This document shows, piece after piece, positions 36,035-44,716 of a DNA stretch of 64,000 bases. Source of the DNA: UBA10348 sp002469915. Lineage in GTDB: Bacteria > Bacteroidota > Rhodothermia > Rhodothermales > UBA10348. The translations under genes and the position numbers were made by a program. The notes beneath the pieces were generated by a model. The model made no database searches, had not been told where the DNA came from, and saw only the letters and a program-made list of their open reading frames with translations. The stretch spans positions 1 to 64,000 of the forward strand of contig JAQWHM010000019.1 of NCBI GenBank assembly GCA_029249345.1. The letters are read 5' to 3'. The first letter of the stretch is position 1; each line of letters opens with the position of its first letter.

Positions 36035-37540
36035 ATGATCTGTCGCATGTCACATGGAATCAGTCTGCTGTTGCTTCTGCTCGTTGCTCAAGGAGTAGAG
36101 GCGCAAACGTGTCCTGCACGCGCATCGATCGAACTACAAGGAAGTATGGAGTCTACAATGGACCCTTCCTGGACTTCTCCTACGGTATTCCGCCCAACTA
36201 CCCAGTCCTCGGGAATAGCTGTGCCCGCCAATGTATTTCTGAACAACCCATTCGATATCGTTCCAGTCGAAGTCCAATTGCAGGGTCTATTGGGGGACGG
36301 TACACGCCTTGAAGGAGAGTATGTGCGCTCTAGAAGCTTTAAAATGGATACACTAGGGTTGGCTGCTCCAGGACGTGGAGGCGCCGATTTTCGATTCGAA
36401 CCTGATACGACGGACATGAAGCCGTGTAATACAGACGTGTCCCGATGTTCGCCTTTTGATGCAGTGAATGCTTATTACCATGTGGACACTTTTGCCCGTG
36501 AGTTCTGGGTACATCGGATGGCCGTTGAGATTCCGTTTCAGGCCGATGTGATGGTCCATGTAGGCGGAGATGGCGCCGCGACACTAGCAGCAGAAAACAA
36601 AATGCTGTTTAAAGTGGGAGATATTTTTAATAAAAATGCCGCCCTCTCGAATGATGTGATCTATCATGAATACACACATCTAGTTACTCGGCATCTCGGC
36701 TTCGAAATTGATGGAAACAGTTCGGATCAGAGTCGGGCATTGAGCGAGGCCTATGCAGACTATTTTGCGGCCTCTTTCACCGACGATCCTCGTTTTGGAG
36801 ATTGGCTAGTGACCTGCCCCGATCGAGCGCACTGCGTTGGAACTGAAAATGGAAGAGAAAATGATGCTGAGATTCGAACAGCAGCACTCGTAAAGCAAAA
36901 GTGGAACTGGAACTTTGGGCTTCCGGATACCGATCTGAAATATGGATACTGTTTGCGTTTTCACGTACTTGACGGGAAGTGCAAAGAGTCCTTTAACAAC
37001 CCAAACTATGAATTGCAGTATACCTGGGGCATGATTTGGGTTGCGATGCTTTGGGATTTCAGGAAGGAAGTTGGTGCTGATGTAACGGATCGATTAGCTC
37101 TCGAAGCCATACGGCTTCACACTTATGAATCCCAATTTGCTGAGGCCATCGTGGATCTTCTATCGGCTGAACAGGCGCTCTTTGGAGGTCTTTATCGCGA
37201 CGAGTTGGAGTTGGTATTGACCGAAAGAGGCTATTCTATTCCGGTCTTGGATGTAGTTGAAAGTGGAATTTTCCCTGAGGATCTGCACGCAGCAGTTTGG
37301 CCTAATCCATCTCAAGGTGCTTTCAATGTGCGTTTAAACACGGAAATATCAGGGCCAACCGAGATTCGTATTATGGATGTCAGTGGCAGGGTATTGGGAT
37401 TCCATGATATGGGATACATCAACCCCGGTTCGCAAGACGTACACTTAAGTTCTCACGGGCTCGCTCCGGGTGTGTACCTGGTATCGGTTCGAGTCGGTGA
37501 GCGCCGAACGATACAAAAATTGGTGATCTCTCAGCACTAA
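36035..37540 (+). CDS. T9SS-secreted gluzincin-like metalloprotease
   Basis: 501 residues if it starts at ATG 36035, which lies 7 bases after AGTAGG; ATG 36047 (MSHGISLLLLLLVAQ) is an alternative and gives a tidy signal peptide. The zinc-binding HEYTH motif (about residues 211-215) is followed 32 or so residues later by ALSEAYADYFAAS, which supplies the third ligand Glu, as in M4/M36-like gluzincins. The last 85 residues are a type IX secretion sorting domain (VWPNPSQGAFNVRL, VSGRVLG, PGVYLVSVRVGERRTIQKLVI). It is therefore exported across the outer membrane and anchored or released. It stands between the hut terminator and the M14 gene. Confidence 0.85.
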   Translation: MICRMSHGISLLLLLLVAQGVEAQTCPARASIELQGSMESTMDPSWTSPTVFRPTTQSSGIAVPANVFLNNPFDIVPVEVQLQGLLGDGTRLEGEYVRSRSFKMDTLGLAAPGRGGADFRFEPDTTDMKPCNTDVSRCSPFDAVNAYYHVDTFAREFWVHRMAVEIPFQADVMVHVGGDGAATLAAENKMLFKVGDIFNKNAALSNDVIYHEYTHLVTRHLGFEIDGNSSDQSRALSEAYADYFAASFTDDPRFGDWLVTCPDRAHCVGTENGRENDAEIRTAALVKQKWNWNFGLPDTDLKYGYCLRFHVLDGKCKESFNNPNYELQYTWGMIWVAMLWDFRKEVGADVTDRLALEAIRLHTYESQFAEAIVDLLSAEQALFGGLYRDELELVLTERGYSIPVLDVVESGIFPEDLHAAVWPNPSQGAFNVRLNTEISGPTEIRIMDVSGRVLGFHDMGYINPGSQDVHLSSHGLAPGVYLVSVRVGERRTIQKLVISQH

Positions 37541-37616
37541 CAAGAATGTCGGGTATTATTGGAATTTGCGTGTATTTTGCTTTTTTCCGTGTGCACCCAC
37601 TCTACCGAATGATCTC

Positions 37617-40235
37617 ATGATCACACGCCTCGTCTTTATTGCTATCCTACTGGCTGGTAGCCTTTCCACTACTGCATCTGCTCAGGTCGAACTCCTTCCC
37701 GAGCACTTCCAGTTCGAATCTGACGTAGCCCGCAATGCGGCCATTCCATCCCCAGCAACATACCTCGGCTATGAGACGGGACAGGAATACACCATGTATG
37801 CTGATGTTGTTGGGTACATCAAGGCGGTTGCCGCTGCTTCGGATCGTGTTTCGATTACTGAATATGCGCGTACCTATGAAAACAGACCTCTCTTTGCTCT
37901 GTTTGTTACCTCTCCTGAGAATCACGCGCGCCTCGATGAGATCCAGACAGCCAATCTGAAACTGGCTGATCCCGTCACTTCGGCTGACGAAGCCAGCGCG
38001 CTGATTGAGAACAACCCGATTGTTACGTGGCTCAGCTACAATGTGCACGGAAATGAGCCGTCCTCTACTGAGTCTGCCATGGAGGTGTTGTATCTATTGG
38101 CTTCGGGCCAGAGTCCCGAAATTGAAAGCCTGCTGAGGGAATCGGTCGTCGTAATCGATCCAACGATTAATCCAGATGGAAGGGATCGGTATGTGTATTG
38201 GTACAAGTCCATGCAGAGCAACGTAGTACGAGAAAACTCAGCTGATCTGGAGCACACAGAACCGTTTCCCGGGGGTCGGACAAATCACTATTGGTTTGAT
38301 CTCAACCGGGATTGGGTGTGGCTCGTGCATCCTGAATCTCAGGGTCGAATTGCTCTGTATCAGGAATGGCTCCCGCAGGTCCACATGGATTACCATGAAC
38401 AGGGGTTCAACAATAACTACTTCACGATGCCGGGTAAGGCACCTCGTAATTTGAATCTGCCCAAAGAATATGATTCGTGGGCAGACGTATTTGGTCGGGC
38501 CAGCGGCGAAGCGCTGGCCCGCAACCAAGTAAATTATTTTACGCGGGAATCTTTTGAGTTCTTTTACCCCGGATATGGTTCATCGTATCCGAGCATTCTC
38601 GGTGCCATCGGCATGTTGTCTGAGCAGGGAGGGCACAGTCGGGGTGGACGAGCGGTCAAAACAAATGACGGCTACATTCTGACGTTGCGTCAACGAGCTT
38701 TTGATCACTTTGCCACTTCTATGGCCATCGTGCGCTCGTCGGTTGAAAACCGTTCGGCTCTGCTCACGTATTTCCGTGAGTTTTTCAATCCGACCACGAC
38801 GAACAATGCGACCAAGGCTTACTTACTGAGAGATGATCATGGCAATGGCTACGTTACCGATGTAGTCGATCTGTTAATGCGTCATGGAGTGGAAGTACAT
38901 CGTTCAACCGAATCGTTTTCGACTACAGCATCCGACTATTGGGATGCGTCTGAGGATCGGGAGACCTTTGAAGCGGGTACCTATATCATTAAGGCCGATC
39001 AAGCGCGACACGTTATGGTCAACACGCTGATGCAGCGCCAAATGGAAATCGAGTCCTGGGACATGTACGATATGTCTACCTGGTCGATTCCTCTTGCCTA
39101 TAACTTGGATGCAGCCTGGACCAATCAGGCTCCTCGAGTGGCTATGGAAGCCGTGACAGCGAGCCCAACCCGTGAAAGCGGATTGACGCGCGAAGGCTCC
39201 TATGCATACGTGATTGACTGGCGCCAACGGACTGCTCCCAAAGCACTGGCTCGTCTGTGGGATGCCGGTTACAACGTTCGTTCTGCCAGAAAACCCTTTG
39301 CAAAAGGTTCAGAGGAGTACTCAATTGGGTCGCTCATCATCTTGAAGGGTCGGAATCGTGATAAGGCAGCCCATTTTGAAGCGGACATGCAACGAATCGC
39401 ACGTGAAGCAGGCGTCCATATTGTTGGATTTGATGATGGCCGCATGGACCAAGGTATTGACCTGGCCTCTGCTTCGGCGCGTCCGGTTGCACGCCCAGAC
39501 GTCGCTATGCTTCTAGATACTCCCTTCTCCTCCGAAACAGCGGGTCAGCTGTGGTATCTTTTTGATCAGAGAGTGGAGTTCGGAATAGATCGCATTCGGG
39601 CTTCTAACTTCAACTCGTTGGATTTAGATGAGTATGAAGTGTTGATCTTACCACCGGCTTATGGCTCGGTTTTAGATAGCATGCAGGTTGAGCGAGTGAA
39701 AGGTTGGGTGCGAAAAGGCGGTACGCTCATTGGTTCAGAAAGTACAGCTGCGTTTCTGACGAAAGGAAGAAGTGGCATCACATCGGTTGAAATGGCCAAA
39801 TCTGAAAAGAAAGACGAAAAGGATAAATCAGTCGTTGAAGAGCGTTTTTATACGCGGTATGAGGCGCTTTCGGACTCATCTAATACTAATCGTGTGTCTG
39901 GATCGGCATTCAGAGCAGTGATTGATAACTCCCATCCGTTGGCTGCCGGTATGAAAGAGACCATGTACACGCTGAAGTTCGGCTCTGAATCGTTTGCACC
40001 CAGTAGTTCGTTCCAAATGGTTGGACATTATGACCGAGATGCCGCTTCCGTACTGGCTTCCGGATTTGCCTCCGACGAGAACAAAAAGAAAATTGCAGGC
40101 AATGGATTTGCCGGGGTCTCTTCAATGGGCGCAGGAAAGGTTATCTTCTTACTCGATAAAACTCAGTATCGCATGTTTTGGATAGGTCCAAGTCGGATGA
40201 TTCAAAACGCTGTGATGCTCATGCCCGGCATGTAA
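37617..40235 (+). CDS. Secreted M14-family zinc carboxypeptidase
   Basis: 872 residues from ATG 37617, which begins a signal peptide (MITRLVFIAILLAGS, ending TASAQ). The M14 zinc ligands are His144 and Glu147 in NVHGNEPSSTE, with NPDGRDRYVYW and HMDYHEQGFN supplying the substrate pocket and third His. The second half (about 420-872) is a glutamine-amidotransferase-like extension typical of the long Bacteroidota M14 proteins. It cleaves peptides from the C-terminus in the periplasm; exact preference unknown. A palindrome sits in the coding sequence at 38496-38521. It precedes ftsX by 11 bases. Confidence 0.9.
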   Translation: MITRLVFIAILLAGSLSTTASAQVELLPEHFQFESDVARNAAIPSPATYLGYETGQEYTMYADVVGYIKAVAAASDRVSITEYARTYENRPLFALFVTSPENHARLDEIQTANLKLADPVTSADEASALIENNPIVTWLSYNVHGNEPSSTESAMEVLYLLASGQSPEIESLLRESVVVIDPTINPDGRDRYVYWYKSMQSNVVRENSADLEHTEPFPGGRTNHYWFDLNRDWVWLVHPESQGRIALYQEWLPQVHMDYHEQGFNNNYFTMPGKAPRNLNLPKEYDSWADVFGRASGEALARNQVNYFTRESFEFFYPGYGSSYPSILGAIGMLSEQGGHSRGGRAVKTNDGYILTLRQRAFDHFATSMAIVRSSVENRSALLTYFREFFNPTTTNNATKAYLLRDDHGNGYVTDVVDLLMRHGVEVHRSTESFSTTASDYWDASEDRETFEAGTYIIKADQARHVMVNTLMQRQMEIESWDMYDMSTWSIPLAYNLDAAWTNQAPRVAMEAVTASPTRESGLTREGSYAYVIDWRQRTAPKALARLWDAGYNVRSARKPFAKGSEEYSIGSLIILKGRNRDKAAHFEADMQRIAREAGVHIVGFDDGRMDQGIDLASASARPVARPDVAMLLDTPFSSETAGQLWYLFDQRVEFGIDRIRASNFNSLDLDEYEVLILPPAYGSVLDSMQVERVKGWVRKGGTLIGSESTAAFLTKGRSGITSVEMAKSEKKDEKDKSVVEERFYTRYEALSDSSNTNRVSGSAFRAVIDNSHPLAAGMKETMYTLKFGSESFAPSSSFQMVGHYDRDAASVLASGFASDENKKKIAGNGFAGVSSMGAGKVIFLLDKTQYRMFWIGPSRMIQNAVMLMPGM

Positions 40236-40246
40236 ATCATAAAGGA

Positions 40247-41122
40247 ATGATTCCATACGCCATACAGGAAGGTTTTTCAGGATTTAAGAGAGCCACCTTC
40301 TCTTCCGTTGCTGCGACCAGTGCCATGACTGTGGCTCTGGTGCTCGTTGGGCTATTTGCTCTCATTATGTGGCAGGCTCAGGATGTGTCCTCATGGCTTA
40401 AGCAACGGGTAGGTGAGGTTGAACTGTTTTTGGCCGATACCAGTCAGGATGTCGCAGAGTCTCTGTACCGGAGGGCGGAAGCAACTCCTGGGGTAGCCGA
40501 GGTTGAATACGTTTCTAAAGAGCAGGCTCAACAAATCTTCCGAGATGAATTTGGTGATGAAGCGGTGGTGTTTTTCGATGATGCCTTTCTACCTGCATCC
40601 ATCAAAGTGCGTGTAGATCAGGCCTACATCAACACGGACAGCTTGAACATTATGGTGGCCGAATTCTCTTCTTGGAATCGAGTGGATGAAGTGGTGTACA
40701 ATCAGCCTCTTCTCGTCAAAGTGCAATCCAATCTCCGTCTTCTCACCTTGATTGGGTTATTTTTAGGTTTGCTCGTACTCATTGCCTCTGTCTTTCTAGT
40801 GGCCAATACAATCCGGCTCGCGATTTACGCTCGCCGGCTTATGATTCGTACGATGAAACTGATTGGAGCGACCGACTCTTTTGTTCGCCAGCCTTTCATT
40901 GTCGAAGGCATCATTCAGGGCTTGATCGCATCTGCCCTAGCCTTGTTTATTATTTGGGTAGTGCAGTATGCCGTAATAGCCTTTATCCCTCAAATGGAAA
41001 GCTTGAATGCGGCTACGAGTCTAGCGTTTGCGGGAGGCATGCTATTGGCGGGCGTTCTACTTGGGTGGGTCGGCTCAGTTAATGCCGTACGCCGCTTTTT
41101 AAACAATGTCTCTTTGAATTGA
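40247..41122 (+). CDS. ftsX: Cell-division ABC transporter subunit FtsX
   Basis: 291 residues. ATG 40247 is taken (AAAGGAATG; the earlier in-frame ATG is inside the M14 gene). It has an N-terminal membrane helix (about 30-50), a periplasmic domain (about 55-170; VEYVSKEQAQQIFRDEFG) and three C-terminal helices with the FtsX motif VANTIRLAIYARR followed by IRTMKLIGATDSFVRQPF. With FtsE it activates murein hydrolases during septation. FtsE is not in the window, which is common in Bacteroidota. Likely co-transcribed with the M14 gene 11 bases upstream. Confidence 0.93.
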   Translation: MIPYAIQEGFSGFKRATFSSVAATSAMTVALVLVGLFALIMWQAQDVSSWLKQRVGEVELFLADTSQDVAESLYRRAEATPGVAEVEYVSKEQAQQIFRDEFGDEAVVFFDDAFLPASIKVRVDQAYINTDSLNIMVAEFSSWNRVDEVVYNQPLLVKVQSNLRLLTLIGLFLGLLVLIASVFLVANTIRLAIYARRLMIRTMKLIGATDSFVRQPFIVEGIIQGLIASALALFIIWVVQYAVIAFIPQMESLNAATSLAFAGGMLLAGVLLGWVGSVNAVRRFLNNVSLN

Positions 41123-41307
41123 TCGGGTTGGCGTGCATTCGAATATGCATGGTCGGATCTGCACATATTGCTTCTTACTCGTAACCCTCATTTTGGTGGG
41201 CCCCGCATAGGTTACATATCAGGATAAGTCCCCTGCTTGCTCCGCGTCAGACGATATGGGAGCGCGAGACATAGGCGCCTGACTGTATACCGTCTTTATC
41301 ACGGATT
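41123..41307. other. 185-bp convergent intergenic region
   Basis: Between the ftsX stop and the cyclase-lipoprotein stop (convergent). I see no ORF, tRNA or strong hairpin with a U tract here. Confidence 0.5.
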
Positions 41308-42105
41308 CTAATTGGGGAGAATGCCCACCATGCGGAGTGGTCCGCCACTGCCCCCTTCGGTTTTCATGGGCAATGCAATGACCGTCGCACCCGTCATAGG
41401 AAGTCGGTCCAGATTGGCCACATTTTCGAAGGCTGGAATGTTGGCTCCGAAAAGGTTTTGATGAGATTCAAAGAGGTTGGATTGTCCGTAATCGATACTA
41501 GGCGTATCGATCCCCACCGCTTTGATGGAGCGCTCGGTAGCAAGCAACGAAGCGGCGGCGGGGTCAATTCCCGGAAAGTGCAGTAATGCCACAGCCTCGG
41601 GGCCTCTTTCTGCCGTTCCCATGTAGGCTTCGCGGTCTGGCCAGAATTTTCCGAACCCGGTGCGAAATAGCACAATGGATCCCTCTGGTATAGGGCCAAA
41701 CTCTGCTTCCCAGTTTTCAATATCGGTGACCGAAATGAGGTAGTCTCTATTTGCGGCTGCTTGCTCTTGCACGTCAATCACGATAGCCGAACCCATAAGG
41801 TTCTCCAGGGGAATTTGATCGGCGGCCCATTTTCCTTCTGAGAAATGAATAGGTGCGTCTAAATGAGTACCACCGTGTTCTGCCGTACTCACTGTGTAGG
41901 CTGTATAGTAGAAACCGGCATCTGTGAACCCTTCAAAGTCGGTTGCTTTGTTGAATCCAGGAGCCGTAGGCCAGTAGATGGTGTCATCGTTGAAGGCGTA
42001 GGACATGTCTACAATCGTTCCCGAGGGAAAGGGAGCGTCTGGGGCCTGTTGGCAACCCGCAATAAGAAAACAAGCGGCGAAAGCGGCAAATGTAGTGGTA
42101 CGCAT
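41308..42105 (-). CDS. Cyclase-family lipoprotein (kynurenine formamidase-like)
   Basis: 265 residues. The signal peptide ends in a lipobox (FLIAGCQQ; Cys18), so it is a membrane-anchored periplasmic protein. The cyclase family metal-binding motif HGGTHLDAPIHF is complete (His77, His81, Asp83, His87). Homologues include Mn/Zn-dependent formamidases and arylformamidases; the substrate here cannot be fixed. Usual soluble members are about 210-230 residues; the extra length is the lipoprotein leader. It diverges from the ATP-grasp gene with 97 bases between. Confidence 0.85.
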   Translation of the reverse strand: MRTTTFAAFAACFLIAGCQQAPDAPFPSGTIVDMSYAFNDDTIYWPTAPGFNKATDFEGFTDAGFYYTAYTVSTAEHGGTHLDAPIHFSEGKWAADQIPLENLMGSAIVIDVQEQAAANRDYLISVTDIENWEAEFGPIPEGSIVLFRTGFGKFWPDREAYMGTAERGPEAVALLHFPGIDPAAASLLATERSIKAVGIDTPSIDYGQSNLFESHQNLFGANIPAFENVANLDRLPMTGATVIALPMKTEGGSGGPLRMVGILPN

Positions 42106-42202
42106 GGTCGTGGAAACGATGAATTGTCAAACCAGAGTATAGACGCTCTACATAAAAAGTACTAGTCTGGGTAAATTAGCGCTCACCCAAACCCGTGATT
42201 TC

Positions 42203-43177
42203 ATGCGTATCGGCCTCATCTATGATTTGTTTGACGACTATCCTTGGCAGGATGGAGAGGCCTTTGATGCAGACGTCGAGAACGAACCGGAGGAAACGGT
42301 TGTGGCTTTGGAAGAAGCCTTAGCGGGGTTAGGGCACGAAACGGTCCGAATTGGTCCTGCTCGTAACTTATTGTCCTGCATGGATAACCCGATTTTTGAT
42401 CTCGCCGTGAACATAGCAGAGGGCGGTCGAGGCCGAAACCGAGAAGGCGAAGCACCTACCTTGTTGGACCTGATGGATGTACCCTATATCGGATCAGATG
42501 CATTAACGCTGTCTCTTAGCCTAGATAAGGTGTGGACAAAGGATCTAGCGAGGGCGGCCGGTCTTCGGACGCCCGAATATGCCGTAGTCTCTCCGGAGTC
42601 CCAGACCATTTCTGTGGATTACCCAGCGTTTGTTAAGCCTCGATATGAGGGCTCAGCGAAGGGTTTGACCAAGGATAGTAAAGTGGATTGCGATGAGGAT
42701 TTGATTCGTCAGGTAGAGCATGTGATGCAAGCCTACGAACAAGATGTACTGGTCGAACGGTTTATCGAGGGATCAGAGTTCACGGTTGCTGTTATCGGAA
42801 ACAACCCACCGAGAACACTTCCGGTTATCCAGCGGGCCGTCGAATCCGCGTCTGGTATTGGACTTCATGTCCTGGATCGTAAAGGCTTGCCCGAAGTCGA
42901 TCATGCGTTTGATTTGCCCGGGGACTTAACCCCGGAGCTCGAGTTTCGACTTGAAAAAGCGGCGTTAATCGTGTTTGAGAAACTTGAGTGTCGGGACTTT
43001 GCACGGGTCGATTTTAGAGTGGATGAACAGGGTCAGGAGTGGTTCCTAGAAATCAATCCGCTACCCACGTTTGCGCCAGACGGGACGTTTGCCATCATGG
43101 CTGAGCTCATGGGAAAGACCTATGCAGGTTTTCTTGCTGAAGTACTTGATGAAGCTATTCAGCGGGCCATGTCATGA
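42203..43177 (+). CDS. D-Ala-D-Ala-ligase-like ATP-grasp protein
   Basis: 324 residues. N-terminal fold (MRIGLIYDLFDD), a ligase middle (GREGEAPTLLDLMDVPYIGSDALT, then LDKVWTKDL), and a C-terminal ATP-grasp core (VKPRYEGSAKG for nucleotide, FARVDFRVDEQGQEWFLEINPLP for Mg). True Ddl proteins read EVNTxPG after the Mg site and have a conserved substrate Ser/Gly loop; here it is EINPLPTFAPDG, so D-alanine specificity is doubtful. It probably joins a carboxylate to an amine using ATP. Its last 4 bases overlap the start of an aminomutase gene, implying one pathway. Confidence 0.85.
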   Translation: MRIGLIYDLFDDYPWQDGEAFDADVENEPEETVVALEEALAGLGHETVRIGPARNLLSCMDNPIFDLAVNIAEGGRGRNREGEAPTLLDLMDVPYIGSDALTLSLSLDKVWTKDLARAAGLRTPEYAVVSPESQTISVDYPAFVKPRYEGSAKGLTKDSKVDCDEDLIRQVEHVMQAYEQDVLVERFIEGSEFTVAVIGNNPPRTLPVIQRAVESASGIGLHVLDRKGLPEVDHAFDLPGDLTPELEFRLEKAALIVFEKLECRDFARVDFRVDEQGQEWFLEINPLPTFAPDGTFAIMAELMGKTYAGFLAEVLDEAIQRAMS

Positions 43178-44307
43178 ATTCGCCAAAACCTAAGACACCC
43201 CTTCCGTCCGTCGCCACAGAAAACTGGGACGATTGGAAGTGGCATATGCGTAATCGAATCAGAAACGAAGCAGATCTGTGCGCTTACCTCGATCCAACAG
43301 ATCAAGAAAAGGAAGCCATCGAGGCTACAAAAGGTGTGTTTCAGTGGTCAGTGACGCCTTACTACGCCTCCTTAATGGATGCCACAGATACGGCATGTCC
43401 TATTCGGCGTCAGGTTATTCCCTTGCCCGAAGAGATGCAATTTGATTCTATCGGGCTCGAAGATCCTTTGGAGGAAGTAGCGCATTCTCCGGTTAAAAAC
43501 CTGATTCATAATTATCCAGATCGAGTGGCATTCTGTGTCACGAGTCAGTGCGCGATCTATTGCCGGTATTGCCTTCGAAAACGCATGGTGGGTGAAGCTG
43601 AGTTTATGATGCGAAAAGACGAGCTTCGCGAAGCCATCGCATACATTGCAGCCCACTCCGAGATTAAGGATGTGTTACTCACGGGCGGAGATCCACTGAC
43701 CTTGGGGGATGCACACATCGAATGGTTGCTATCCGAGCTGAGCGCAATAGATCATTTGGAGATTATCCGAATAGGTTCTCGGATGCCGGTTAAGCTGCCT
43801 CAGCGGATCACTTCAGAGCTATGTGACATCCTATCCCGGTATCATCCTGTGTGGTTGAATACTCATTTCAATCACCCAAAGGAACTGACCCCGGAAGCAA
43901 GTGAGGCGATTGACAGACTCTTGCGTGCAGGAGTGCCCGTTGGGAATCAGACGGTGCTTTTGAAAGGAATCAATGATACCACGAAGACGATGCGCGAGTT
44001 GTGTCAGGGGTTGGTTAAAATGCGAATCCGCCCGTATTACCTATATCAGGCACAGCTTATTGGCGGGACAGCTCATCTTAGGACGTCAATTGAAACGGGA
44101 ATGCAGATCATGCGAGAATTGCAGGGTCACCTGACCGGCTTTGCCATTCCAAAATATGTGCTTGATACGCCGTATGGGAAAGTCCCACTTACTCGTGACT
44201 ATGTGATGGGTCGAAACGATGAGGGTGTGGTCATCAAAACAACACGGGGAGACGTTTGGGTTGAAGCTAACGAAGCTCCTGCAACAGGCGCTCTTCCCTC
44301 CGTGTAG
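43174..44307 (+). CDS. KamA-family radical-SAM aminomutase
   Basis: 377 residues. The [4Fe-4S]/SAM site is C126-x3-C130-x2-C133 in CAIYCRYC, with Arg135 just after (carboxylate binding in LAM) and GGDPLTL for SAM. PLP would bind Lys336 in DTPYGKVP, a shortened form of the PGGGGK loop of lysine 2,3-aminomutase. Of the two acidic residues that hold the lysine side chain in that enzyme, one is kept (Asp331), while the other is Gln294 (YQAQL instead of YQCDL). It should move an amino group from C2 to C3 of an amino acid; lysine itself is uncertain. Overlaps the upstream ATP-grasp gene by 4 bases (ATGA). Confidence 0.88.
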   Translation: MNSPKPKTPLPSVATENWDDWKWHMRNRIRNEADLCAYLDPTDQEKEAIEATKGVFQWSVTPYYASLMDATDTACPIRRQVIPLPEEMQFDSIGLEDPLEEVAHSPVKNLIHNYPDRVAFCVTSQCAIYCRYCLRKRMVGEAEFMMRKDELREAIAYIAAHSEIKDVLLTGGDPLTLGDAHIEWLLSELSAIDHLEIIRIGSRMPVKLPQRITSELCDILSRYHPVWLNTHFNHPKELTPEASEAIDRLLRAGVPVGNQTVLLKGINDTTKTMRELCQGLVKMRIRPYYLYQAQLIGGTAHLRTSIETGMQIMRELQGHLTGFAIPKYVLDTPYGKVPLTRDYVMGRNDEGVVIKTTRGDVWVEANEAPATGALPSV

Positions 44308-44331
44308 CTTAGACTATTTTACTATATACAC

Positions 44332-44369
44332 GCGGGGCACGTATCGGTTTTACCCGATACGTGCCCCGC
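44332..44369 (+). terminator. Terminator after the aminomutase gene
   Basis: A perfect 16-bp stem (44332-44347 / 44354-44369) with loop TTTTAC, 25 bases past the stop. No strong U tract follows, so it may act on either strand. Confidence 0.8.
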
Positions 44370-44370
44370 A

Positions 44371-44670
44371 GCATCCACCCTCATGAATGTTGTTTTATTG
44401 GCCGGATCGGAGGGGGGCGATCCACTTGGCCTTTTCAGTTAGGACGCGACGCGCGTCCCCGAAGAAAATTTGGGCAAAGTACTTAGGTGTGCTTTGGAGC
44501 GGGCCATGGGAGCCACATCTTGTCCGGCCAAGCGCAGTACACTACGTTGGGCTTTCCTTCTTGTTGGCTTAGCAGGTTTGATCAGTACACCATTCGTTGT
44601 GTAAGAGGTCAAAGGTCCGAGTATGGGCATTTTGTCAAACATATTGGCACCTGCAGGGATTAACGGGTTT
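44371..44670. other. Hairpin-rich non-coding stretch
   Basis: No convincing gene. Two tight hairpins follow one another: GGCC-GGATCG / CGATCC-ACTT-GGCC with TTTT after it (44400-44435), and GGACGCG / CGCGTCC with a 3-base loop (44442-44458). A 67-residue minus-strand open frame (44439-44642) is too poor in sequence features to support. The stretch may hold a structured RNA or overlapping terminators. Confidence 0.5.
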
Positions 44671-44706
44671 GAGAGCTGGCCCGGCCGAATGGCCGGGCCA
44701 ACTCTC
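44671..44706 (-). terminator. Terminator of the T9SS propeller gene
   Basis: A 10-bp perfect GC-rich stem (44677-44686 / 44691-44700, 4-base loop), extended by five further pairs (44671-44675 / 44702-44706) across one mismatch, just past the stop of the minus-strand gene. Confidence 0.75.
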
Positions 44707-44716
44707 GTTCCGGCTA

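Noticed and set aside
42203..43177. Plain D-alanine-D-alanine ligase annotation
   Set aside because: The Mg-site and substrate end differ from Ddl and it is paired with an aminomutase; kept as Ddl-like only.
44439..44642. 67-residue minus-strand frame in the intergenic stretch
   Set aside because: No recognisable motif and it crosses a predicted hairpin; not supportable as a gene.
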